64,000 nt of DNA, from NCBI GenBank assembly GCA_036389335.1, contig DASVQC010000046.1, forward strand, positions 26,230 through 90,229. Direction: 5' to 3'. How positions within the stretch are numbered: position 1 is the stretch's first letter; every line of letters starts with the position of its first letter. Made by a program: the position numbers and the translations under genes. The DNA comes from JAIVGV01 sp036389335 (GTDB taxonomy: Bacteria; Acidobacteriota; Blastocatellia; Pyrinomonadales; Pyrinomonadaceae). The notes beneath the pieces were generated by a model. That model searched no databases and was not told where the DNA came from. It worked only from the letters and a program-made list of their open reading frames with translations. Of this stretch, positions 56,823 through 64,000 are shown piece by piece.

Positions 56823-59252
56823 TTACTCGTGCCTGAGCGCCGTCATCGGATCGACTCTGGTCGCGCGCCGCGCCGGCAGGTAGTTGGCGGCGAGCGCCAC
56901 CGACGCGAGCAGCGCGGGGATGACGGCGAAAGTCAGCGGATCGGTCGCCTTCACGCCGTAGAGGATTTTCGACATCCCCTGCGTCAGGAAGTAGGAGGCG
57001 GCGAGCCCCGCGGCGAGGCCGACGAGGGTCAGGGCCATCCCCTGCCGCACGATCATCCGCAGGATGTCGCCGCGCTGCGCGCCGAGGGCCATCCGGACGC
57101 CGATCTCGTGCGTGCGCTGCGCGACCGCGTAGGACATCACGGCGTAGATGCCGATGGTGGCGAGGGCGAGCGCGACGAGCGCGAAGATGCCCATCAGCGC
57201 CGTCGTCACGCGCTGCGGCGCGAGCGACTCGTGGACGACCCTGTCCATCGTCTGCACGTTGAAGATGGGCTGCGCGCGGTCGATGGTTCGCAGCTCGGCC
57301 TGCACCGCCGCGACGATCTGCGCGGGGTCGTTGGCCGTCTTGACGACGACCGTCATGTTGCGCCACGGGGCCTTGGCGTAGGCGGCGTAGGCCGCCGGCT
57401 CGATCTCCTCGTCGAGCCCGTCGCGCTTCACGTCGCCGACGACGCCGACGATCTCCCACCAGCCCTTCTCGCGCGCCTCGCCGAAGTCGAGCCGCTTGCC
57501 TAAGGGGTCTTCGCCGGGGAAGAAGCGCGCGGCGAACCGCTCGCTGACGACGAGGGCGCGCGGGGCGTCTTCGCGGTCGTCGCGCGCGTCGAGCAGGCGA
57601 CCGCGGCGCAGCGGCACGTTCATCGCCGCGAAGTAGCCGGGGCTCGTCGCGCGCCAGTCGGCGAAGAGCTGCTGCCCCTTGGCGAGCGGTGGCCGGCCCT
57701 CGACGGTGAACGCGGCGTCGGCGTTGCTGCGGCTCAAGGGGATGAGGTTGATGGCCCCGGCGTGGGTCACGCCGGGCAGGCTCTCGATCTTGCCGAGGAG
57801 CTGGTGGAAGAACTCGACCTTCGGCTGCGTCTGGTCGTACTTCTCGCCCGCGAGCGAGAGGTTCATCACCACGACGTTCGCCGGGTCGAAGCCGGGCGCG
57901 ACGCGCATCAACCGGACGAAGCTGCGGATGAGGAGGCCCGCGCCCACGAGCAGCACGAGCGAGAGCGTGATCTCGGAGACGACGAGGAGGCTGCGCAGGC
58001 GGTTGCGCGTCGCGCCGCCCGACGTGCGCCCGCCCTCCTTCAGCGCCTCGGTGAAGCTCGTGCGCGTCGCCTGAAGCGCGGGCGCGAGGCCGAAGAGCAG
58101 GCCCGTCGCGACCGAGACGGCGAGCGTGAAGAGGAGCGCGCGCGGGTTGACGCCGATGTTCTCCCAGCCGGGCAGGTATTTCGAGAGGCTCTGGGGGATG
58201 CCGCCCGCCATCAGCGCCACGCCCCACACGGCGAGCAGCGCGCCGAGCCCGCCGCCGGCCAGCGCGAGCACTATAGATTCCGTCAGCAGTTGGCGCACGA
58301 GCCTCGCGCGGCTCGCGCCCATCGCCATGCGGATGGCGATCTCCTTCCGCCGCCCGGCGGCGCGCACGAGCAGCAGGTTCGCCACGTTGGCGCACGCGAG
58401 CAGGAGCACGAAGCCGACCGCGCCGAGCAGCACGACGAGCCCCGCGCGCGGCCCGCGCGTGTAGTCGGCGACCGCCGAGACGACGCGGAAGCCGCGCCCG
58501 GAGTTCGTGTCCGGGTACTGCTGTTCGAGGCGGCGCGCGACCGCCGCGAGTTCCGCCTGCGCGGCGTCGGGCGTCGCGCCGTCTTTGAGGCGACCGATGA
58601 CGCGCATGAAGTGGCTGCCGCGCTCGCGCGCCTCAGCCGCGTCGAACGAGAGCGGCTTCCACAGCTCGCCGCCGTTGGGCGGGAAGCTGAACTTGGGGGC
58701 CATCACGCCGACGACCGTGTAGCGCCGCCCGTTCAGGTCGAGCTGCCGCCCGACGACGCCGGGGTCGGAGGCGAAGCGGCGCTGCCAGAGCGCGTGGCTG
58801 AGGACGACGACCTTGTCCCTGCCCCACTGCTCCTCCTCCTCCGTGTAGAGGCGACCGAGCGCGGGCCGGGCGTCGACCACTTTGAAGATGGACGCCGAGG
58901 CGACGGTGCCCTCGATGCGTTCGGGCTGGTCGCCGTCGCTCAGGTTGAACGAGGAGTCGTAGAAGGCGGAGAGGTTTTCGAGCGAGCCGACTTGCGCGCG
59001 CAGGTCGTAGAAGTTGGCGGGGGCGACCGCGCCGCGCTGGAAGCCGCGCTGCGGGAGCTGCTCCCAGACCAGCAGGACGCGCTCCGGCTGGTGGAACGCG
59101 AAGGGGCGCAGCAGCAGCACGTCGAAGGCGCTGAAGATGGTCGTGTTGGCGCCGACGCCGAGCGCGACGGCGAGAACCGCCGCGGCGGTGAAACCGGGCT
59201 GCTTGCCCAGCACGCGCAGCGCGTAGCGCACGTCTCGGAGCAGAGTCCCCAT
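56823..59252 (-). CDS. ADOP-family double-FtsX ABC permease (ADOP-17)
   Basis: 809 residues and the first permease after the ATPase, whose stop lies only 13 bp upstream, so it is probably translated from the same message. 'NLLLVRA' replaces 'NLLLARA'. Coupling motifs are KEIAIRMAMGASRARLVRQ, with Met for the usual Leu, and THEIGVRMALGA. Helix 1 is followed by 'FDVLLLRPFAF', not 'VNAVLLRPLPY'. AAGGG stands upstream of ATG 59252. The C-terminus is DPMTALRHE. Confidence 0.94.
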   Translation of the reverse strand: MGTLLRDVRYALRVLGKQPGFTAAAVLAVALGVGANTTIFSAFDVLLLRPFAFHQPERVLLVWEQLPQRGFQRGAVAPANFYDLRAQVGSLENLSAFYDSSFNLSDGDQPERIEGTVASASIFKVVDARPALGRLYTEEEEQWGRDKVVVLSHALWQRRFASDPGVVGRQLDLNGRRYTVVGVMAPKFSFPPNGGELWKPLSFDAAEARERGSHFMRVIGRLKDGATPDAAQAELAAVARRLEQQYPDTNSGRGFRVVSAVADYTRGPRAGLVVLLGAVGFVLLLACANVANLLLVRAAGRRKEIAIRMAMGASRARLVRQLLTESIVLALAGGGLGALLAVWGVALMAGGIPQSLSKYLPGWENIGVNPRALLFTLAVSVATGLLFGLAPALQATRTSFTEALKEGGRTSGGATRNRLRSLLVVSEITLSLVLLVGAGLLIRSFVRLMRVAPGFDPANVVVMNLSLAGEKYDQTQPKVEFFHQLLGKIESLPGVTHAGAINLIPLSRSNADAAFTVEGRPPLAKGQQLFADWRATSPGYFAAMNVPLRRGRLLDARDDREDAPRALVVSERFAARFFPGEDPLGKRLDFGEAREKGWWEIVGVVGDVKRDGLDEEIEPAAYAAYAKAPWRNMTVVVKTANDPAQIVAAVQAELRTIDRAQPIFNVQTMDRVVHESLAPQRVTTALMGIFALVALALATIGIYAVMSYAVAQRTHEIGVRMALGAQRGDILRMIVRQGMALTLVGLAAGLAASYFLTQGMSKILYGVKATDPLTFAVIPALLASVALAANYLPARRATRVDPMTALRHE

Positions 59253-59265
59253 CTCGGTTTTTCCC

Positions 59266-60024
<759 letters not shown>

Positions 60025-60036
60025 TAGTTTCTCCTC

Positions 60037-60122
60037 AGCTATTAGCTGTTAGCTGTTAGCTGTTAGCAAGAAAAAGCGCGGTTAGTCTTTGGCTGAAAGC
60101 TAACAGCTAATAGCTAACAGCT
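60037..60122. repeat. Heptad palindrome, TTAGCTG type (ATPase/adaptor junction)
   Basis: 31 bp arms at 60037-60067 and 60092-60122 built from TTAGCTG units, with one weak mismatch region, around a 24-base loop. The same unit occurs at 38681-38705. The element therefore is not confined to permease junctions. Confidence 0.9.
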
Positions 60123-60125
60123 TCT

Positions 60126-61580
60126 TCAGTTCAAACGTATCTGTTTGTAGTTGTCCCACTGGGAGGTGTCGGAGAGGATCACGACGTCGCCCTCCTTCAG
60201 GCCGTCCAGAATCTCGATGTTGCTGACGGAGCTGCGACCGAGCTTGACCTGCACGCGCGTGGCCGTCTTGCCGTCGGGTTCGAGCTTGAACATCCCGACG
60301 GTCGTGTTCGCCTGCCCGATGGCCGGGCGCGCGACGTAGAGCACGTTGTCGAGCCGTTCGAGATCGATCGTGCCGTCGACACTCAAGTCGGGACGCGCGC
60401 TCTGGGGGAGCGCGCCGTCGAGGGCCACGTCGACGGTGAACGTGCCGTTCTGCGCCGCCGGGTCGATGCGCGAGACGTGGCCGGGGATCACGCCGTTGCG
60501 CGTGTCGATGGAGGCGGGCAGCCCGACGGTGACGTCCTTGAGCTGCGTCTCGGCGATCTTCAGCTCGGCCTTCAGGTGTTCGGGCTCGATGACGCGCGCC
60601 AGCTCGACGCCCGGCGTGATCTGCTGCCCGACCTTGACCTGCATGTCGCGCAGGACGCCGTTCGTCCCGGCGAGCACGCGCAGCGTGGCGACCTGCCCGC
60701 GCCTGAGTTCGATCAGAGCCTTGAGCTGCGAGATGCGCGCTTGTTGCGAGGCGAGCTGCGCCTGCGCCGTCTTCAAGGTGCCTTCCAGGCGCTTCTGCTC
60801 GATGTTGTAGCGGTTCTGCAACTCCGCCGAGCGCACGCGCGAGAGCTTCAGATTGAGCGCGGGAACGAGCCCCTCCTTGGCGAGCTGCTCGTCGGTGTCC
60901 GACTGAATCTTCGCCTGCTGGTACTCGGCGTGGACGCCCGCCGTCACCGCCTGCTGGTTCAGCCGCTCGCTGTCGAGCCGCGCGCGGATGTTGTTGTACT
61001 CGGCCTCGGCGGCGCGCAACTGGTACTCCGTGTCCACCGCCGACTGCTGCAGCTCCGGGTTCGACAGCTCGATGAGCACCGTGCCCGCCGTCACCTCCGT
61101 GCCGGGCTGCACGTTGACGCGCTCGACCAAGCCCTGCTGCGCCGAAGAGATGATGCGGATGTTTTCGGGGACGAGCGTGCCCGCGCCGCGCACCTGACGC
61201 AGCATCTGCCCGCGCGCCACCGTGCCCTTCCACACCGTCCCGCCCTCGACCGAGGGCGCGGCGGGCTTGATCTTCGCCAGCCCGTAGGTGATGAGCGCGA
61301 GCGCGGCGACGCCCAAGACGGCGAAGAGGACGTTGCGCGCGCGCTTGCGGTTCTTCGACTTCTTGCCGCGCGGCACGTCCATGTTGCCGGAGGGCATGTC
61401 CATTTTCTTGCGCGGGACGTCCCCTGAAGGGGCGTCCATTTTCTTGCGCGGGATGTCCCCGGTGGGGGTGTCCGTTTGCTTGCGAGGAATGTCCATGGGC
61501 GACGCAGCCTGCCTTTCGTCCGCCTGTGGGCGAACGTCGTGCCGCGAGATTTCCCGCACTTTCGTTGAAGAATTTTCCAT
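60126..61580 (-). CDS. HlyD/MacA-type periplasmic adaptor (membrane fusion protein)
   Basis: A 484-residue adaptor that should link the inner-membrane permease to an outer-membrane channel. After an unusually long cytoplasmic N-terminal tail (1-82) comes one membrane helix (83-101), then a biotinyl-lipoyl-like half motif (VERVNVQPGTEVTAGTVLIE), a long coiled-coil hairpin (about 180-310), the second lipoyl half (GVLRDMQVKVGQQITPGVEL), and beta-barrel and membrane-proximal domains up to EGDVVILSDTSQW. The tail holds repeats of the type DVPRKKMDMPSG. GGAGG lies 6 bases before ATG 61580. It is the only adaptor in the window. Confidence 0.94.
   Translation of the reverse strand: MENSSTKVREISRHDVRPQADERQAASPMDIPRKQTDTPTGDIPRKKMDAPSGDVPRKKMDMPSGNMDVPRGKKSKNRKRARNVLFAVLGVAALALITYGLAKIKPAAPSVEGGTVWKGTVARGQMLRQVRGAGTLVPENIRIISSAQQGLVERVNVQPGTEVTAGTVLIELSNPELQQSAVDTEYQLRAAEAEYNNIRARLDSERLNQQAVTAGVHAEYQQAKIQSDTDEQLAKEGLVPALNLKLSRVRSAELQNRYNIEQKRLEGTLKTAQAQLASQQARISQLKALIELRRGQVATLRVLAGTNGVLRDMQVKVGQQITPGVELARVIEPEHLKAELKIAETQLKDVTVGLPASIDTRNGVIPGHVSRIDPAAQNGTFTVDVALDGALPQSARPDLSVDGTIDLERLDNVLYVARPAIGQANTTVGMFKLEPDGKTATRVQVKLGRSSVSNIEILDGLKEGDVVILSDTSQWDNYKQIRLN
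61365..61496 (-). repeat. In-gene tandem repeat coding for PRKKMD units
   Basis: Three near-identical units of about 36 bases and a fourth partial one encode residues 29-72 of the adaptor: IPRKQTDTPTGD, IPRKKMDAPSGD, VPRKKMDMPSGN and VPRGKK. The tail is predicted cytoplasmic and positively charged. Such repeats are not a usual part of HlyD-family proteins. Confidence 0.85.
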
Positions 61581-61644
61581 CCACGCCCTCCGCGCTTCGC
61601 GCCCGCGCGAAAACTTTTTCCGATATTGGGAAACCTTCGCGCCC

Positions 61645-62142
61645 CTACTTTCGCGCCTGCGGCGCGTTCGACAGGTGCGAGGCGACGACCTGCCACCGCC
61701 CCCCGCGCCTGACGTAAGTGTCCGTGTAGCGCGACTCCTCGCGCACCGGCTTGCCCTCGCGCTGGTACTCGGTGACGACGAGCCCCCTCAGGATGACCGT
61801 GTCGCCGTAGGCGCGCGAGCGGACGCCCTCGGTGTGGAACTTCAACGCGGGGGCGGACGCGCCCCGCGGCCTCCGCGTCTGTTCCATCAACTGCGGCTTG
61901 GTCTGCACCTCGCCGTTCGGGAAAGTGATCTCGAAGTCGTCGGCCACTATCGAGTCCATCGCCTTCGCGTCGGACTGCTCGTAGGCGTCGAGCCACGCGC
62001 GTTCGAGCCGCCGCACCGCCTGCTCGCCCTTGCTAAGCCCGCCCCCCTGCGCCGGCTGCGCGCCGGCGGGCAGGGGCGCGGCCATCAGTAGCGCGAAAGC
62101 GAGGATGTATCTCACTTCTAAGCCCGCCCCGTTGGCCCTCAT
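61645..62142 (-). CDS. Small secreted SnoaL-like (DUF4440-type) protein
   Basis: 165 residues from ATG 62142, whose bases overlap the stop of the upstream ATPase as ATGA, so the two are translationally coupled. The N-terminus has a signal peptide (about 1-29, ending PAGAQ). The rest is a cystatin-like cone domain: helix ERAWLDAYEQSDAKAMDSIV, then DDFEITFPNGEV, and a C-terminal YTDTYVRRGGRWQVVASHL. Such domains bind small ligands or act as ketosteroid-isomerase-like enzymes; the actual role is unknown. Presence inside a transporter operon suggests a periplasmic ligand or accessory function (inference). Confidence 0.88.
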   Translation of the reverse strand: MRANGAGLEVRYILAFALLMAAPLPAGAQPAQGGGLSKGEQAVRRLERAWLDAYEQSDAKAMDSIVADDFEITFPNGEVQTKPQLMEQTRRPRGASAPALKFHTEGVRSRAYGDTVILRGLVVTEYQREGKPVREESRYTDTYVRRGGRWQVVASHLSNAPQARK

Positions 62143-62855
62143 CCGTTCGCCCTCAGCCCCTCGGGGCGCGCCGTGTCGCCCGACACCCAGCCGTCGATCA
62201 GTTGGATGGTGCGGTTGCCGTAGGCGGCGTTCGCCTCCGAGTGGGTCACCTGAACGATGGTCGTGCCCTCGTCGTTCAGGCGCTTGAACAGCTCCATGAT
62301 CTCGCGCCCCTGCGCGGAGTGGAGGTTGCCCGTCGGCTCGTCGGCGAGGATGAGTTTCGGGTTCGAGATGACGGCGCGCGCGACGGCGACGAGCTGCTGC
62401 TGCCCGCCCGAGAGCTGGTTCGGGTACAAATCCTTCTTGCCGACGATGTGGAAGCGGTCGAGCACGTCGCCGACCATGCTCTGCCGCTCGCCCCGCTTGA
62501 TGTCCTTGTAGGAGAGCGGGATGTCGAGGTTCTCGTAGACGGTCAGGTGGTCGAGCAGGTGGTAGCTCTGGAAGACGAACCCGATGGAGTTCTTGTTCAG
62601 CTCGATGCGCTTCTTGCGGTCGAGCTTGTGCACGGGCTGGCCCCAGAAGTGGTACTCGCCCGTCCAAGCCGTGTCGAACATGCCGAGGATGCCGAGCAGC
62701 GTGGACTTGCCCGCGCCCGACGGCCCCATGATCGAGACGAACTCGCCCTCTTTGATGTCGAGGTTAACTTGGCGGAGGACGAAAGTTTTCGTCACGCCCT
62801 GCTCGAAGAACTTTTCGACGTTGCGGAGTTTGATCATCTTTTGGGCGTCGGACAC
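62139..62855 (-). CDS. MacB/LolD-type ABC transporter ATPase (second, with unusual D-loop)
   Basis: 238 residues from a GTG start at 62855; ATG 62837 is an alternative that gives MIKLRNVEKFF. Walker A GPSGAGKST (44-52), Q-loop FVFQSYHL (Gln96), signature LSGGQQQ (148-154) and Walker B LILADEPTG (168-176) are intact. Two deviations stand out: the D-loop Asp of 'GNLD' is His179 (GNLHSAQG), and the Arg after the signature is Leu (QQQLVAVARA). The switch His205 is present (VTHSE). It opens the transporter operon, 4 bp overlapping the SnoaL-like gene. Together with the other ATPase it may form a heterodimer, or serve a separate subset of permeases. Confidence 0.94.
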   Translation of the reverse strand: MSDAQKMIKLRNVEKFFEQGVTKTFVLRQVNLDIKEGEFVSIMGPSGAGKSTLLGILGMFDTAWTGEYHFWGQPVHKLDRKKRIELNKNSIGFVFQSYHLLDHLTVYENLDIPLSYKDIKRGERQSMVGDVLDRFHIVGKKDLYPNQLSGGQQQLVAVARAVISNPKLILADEPTGNLHSAQGREIMELFKRLNDEGTTIVQVTHSEANAAYGNRTIQLIDGWVSGDTARPEGLRANG

Positions 62856-62942
62856 ACCGGCGCGCGCCTTTGTTTCAAGATTTATCTCGCGCCCGCGTCA
62901 GAATTCGCGGACACTCCGGGCTAGGTGGGCACGCTCACACAT

Positions 62943-62958
62943 AGAAAGCCCCGTGCCA
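62943..62958 (-). promoter_or_regulatory. Candidate sigma-54 promoter of the transporter operon
   Basis: On the minus strand the sequence is TGGCACGGGGCTTTCT. It matches the -24 element TGGCACG exactly, has the correct spacing of four, and has TTTCT where the -12 consensus is TTGCA or TTGCT, so the G of the -12 GC is lost. It lies about 88 bases before the GTG of the first ATPase. The two CTTGTGGGA copies upstream could be activator sites. A sigma-54 activator is encoded in the same locus. Consensus match only. Confidence 0.45.
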
Positions 62959-63116
62959 CTTGTGGGAAAACTAAGATACGGCCCGAAATAGAGGGGTTTT
63001 CCACGAGGCGGCGCGACCCGCGCACCACTTCTTCGCGCTTGTGGGACGGGAATTTTTCGGAAGTGGGAACGCGAGGCGTGCGGAAAAATCGTAGCGGCAG
63101 GGCAAGTCTTCTGCCC

Positions 63117-63179
63117 TCTTAGCGCCTTTGCGCCTTTGCGTGAGAAAGATTTTCACGCAAAGGCGCAAAGGCGCTAAGA
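63117..63179. repeat. Perfect 27 bp palindrome with GCGCCTTT units
   Basis: Arms 63117-63143 and 63153-63179 are exact complements, built from TTAGCGCC and TTTGCGCC/TTTGCGTG units, around a 9-base loop GAAAGATTT. It lies 12 bp beyond the dehydrogenase stop codon. It could end or protect that transcript on either strand, or be a member of the same class of palindromes seen between the permeases. Confidence 0.88.
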
Positions 63180-63191
63180 AGAGATGGCTTG

Positions 63192-64000
63192 TTATTCAGT
63201 CTCGGTGCGGCGCGTCGTCTCGTCGTCTTTCATGTAGACGGTTTTGACGTTGACGAACTCGCGTATGCCGAACGCGCTCAGCTCGCGCCCGTAGCCGGAA
63301 CGCTTGACGCCGCCGAAGGGCAGGCGCGGATCGCTCGCCACCATCGCGTTGAGGAAGACCGAGCCCGACTCGATCTCGGAGGCGAAACGCTCGCGCTCCC
63401 CGTCGTCGTTCGTCCACGCGCTCGCGCCGAGGCCGAACGGCGTGTCGTTGGCGACGCGGATGGCCTCGTCTATCGAGCCGACGCGGAACAGCAGCGCGAC
63501 CGGCCCGAAGAACTCCTCGCAGTATCCGGGCGAGCCTTCGGGGATGTCTTCGAGCACGGCGGGCGCGAAGTAGTTGCCGCGCTCCGGAAGTCGCGCGGGG
63601 CTGCGGAACTCCCTCGCGCCCGCGGCGACCGTCTTCCGCACCTGCTCCTCGATGTCGCGCGCGATCTGCGCGGTGGCGAGCGGCCCCACCTCCGTCTCCT
63701 CGTCGAGCGGGTCGCCCACCTTGAGCGCGGCGAGCCCCTCCTTGAAGCGGCGCGCGAACTCGTCGTAAATCTGTTCATGCACGATGAACCGCTTCGCCGC
63801 GACGCACGACTGGCCGTTGTTGATCGTGCGCGCCTTCACCGCCGTCGCCACCGCGGTCTCCAGCGCCGCGCTCGGCATGACGATGAACGGATCGCTCCCG
63901 CCCAGCTCGAGCACGCTCTTTTTGATCTGCCGCGCGGCGCGGCTCGCTACCTCGGCGCCGGCGCGATCACTGCCCGTGAGCGTGACCGCTTTTATCCGCG
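63192..64000 (-). CDS. NAD(P)-dependent aldehyde dehydrogenase, succinate-semialdehyde type (partial, N-terminus off window)
   Basis: About 269 C-terminal residues are present, continuous from the right edge (RIKAVTLTGSDRAGAEV) to the stop at 63192. It shows the glycine motif LTGS, the ELGGSDPF segment containing the general-base Glu, the catalytic Cys in NNGQSCVAAKR, and EEFFGPVALLFRV near the cofactor. The ELGGSDPF and NGQSC forms are characteristic of the succinate-semialdehyde/YneI-like branch, so oxidation of succinate semialdehyde or a similar aldehyde is likely. There is no obvious link to the transporter operon, from which the 336 bp gap separates it. Confidence 0.92.
   Translation of the reverse strand, partial: RIKAVTLTGSDRAGAEVASRAARQIKKSVLELGGSDPFIVMPSAALETAVATAVKARTINNGQSCVAAKRFIVHEQIYDEFARRFKEGLAALKVGDPLDEETEVGPLATAQIARDIEEQVRKTVAAGAREFRSPARLPERGNYFAPAVLEDIPEGSPGYCEEFFGPVALLFRVGSIDEAIRVANDTPFGLGASAWTNDDGERERFASEIESGSVFLNAMVASDPRLPFGGVKRSGYGRELSAFGIREFVNVKTVYMKDDETTRRTETE

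Larger units (their letters stand above)
62856..63191. other. 336 bp non-coding region upstream of the transporter operon
   Basis: This is the only gap longer than 300 bases. It holds a perfect palindrome (63117-63179), a sigma-54-like site (62943-62958) and the 9-base sequence CTTGTGGGA twice (62959-62967 and 63038-63046), with a related AAGTGGGAA at 63061-63069. No ORF here looks real. Confidence 0.7.

Overview
The window is a 64 kb, very GC-rich stretch in which every gene I can support lies on the minus strand, so it is read from high to low coordinates. The most telling signature is seventeen copies of a roughly 800-residue double-FtsX permease without its own ATPase. This is the family known as ADOP (Acidobacterial duplicated orphan permease). 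Together with the GC content and an NtrC-type two-component pair, it points to an acidobacterium. A Blastocatellia-like lineage is my guess, and only the phylum is reasonably supported.

Layout in transcription order. At the right edge is the 3' part of a succinate-semialdehyde-dehydrogenase-like gene (63192 to beyond 64000). A 336 bp gap follows, with a perfect 27 bp palindrome and a possible sigma-54 promoter. An export module comes next: ABC ATPase (62139-62855), small secreted SnoaL-like protein (61645-62142), HlyD/MacA-type periplasmic adaptor (60126-61580) and a second ABC ATPase (59266-60024). Then come the permeases ADOP-17 to ADOP-1 (59252 down to 13411; I number them left to right). 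The array is interrupted once, between ADOP-5 and ADOP-4, by a Tat-exported serine hydrolase whose stop codon overlaps the start of a secreted 29-residue-repeat protein. Left of the array lie a secreted protein with SDYE repeats, a sigma-54 response regulator and its overlapping histidine kinase. Last is a lipopeptide-type biosynthesis cluster: MbtH-like remnant, type II thioesterase, Sfp-type phosphopantetheinyl transferase, and a multimodular NRPS opening with a fatty acyl-AMP ligase and running off the left edge.

How the parts may work together. Each ADOP carries both halves of a MacB-like (type VII) permease but no nucleotide-binding domain, so the two ATPases and the single adaptor are natural shared partners. 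The NtrC-type pair could drive the operon through the sigma-54 site. The NRPS starter line should load a fatty acid, and then residues for which the binding codes suggest alanine (first) and glutamate or glutamine (second). Export of that product by part of the array is possible but unproven.

The most unusual structure lies between the genes. In 14 of the 15 directly adjacent permease pairs, and between the second ATPase and the adaptor, the short intergenic spacer is filled by a long inverted repeat. Each arm is made of tandem, slightly variable 7-base units (GAGGTCA, GTGACAG, GTCAGTA or TTAGCTG type), usually around an A/T-rich loop of about 10-20 bases. The GAGGTCA type abuts the ribosome-binding site of the next gene. 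I know of no function for these elements. No tRNA, rRNA, CRISPR array, transposase or phage gene was recognised.
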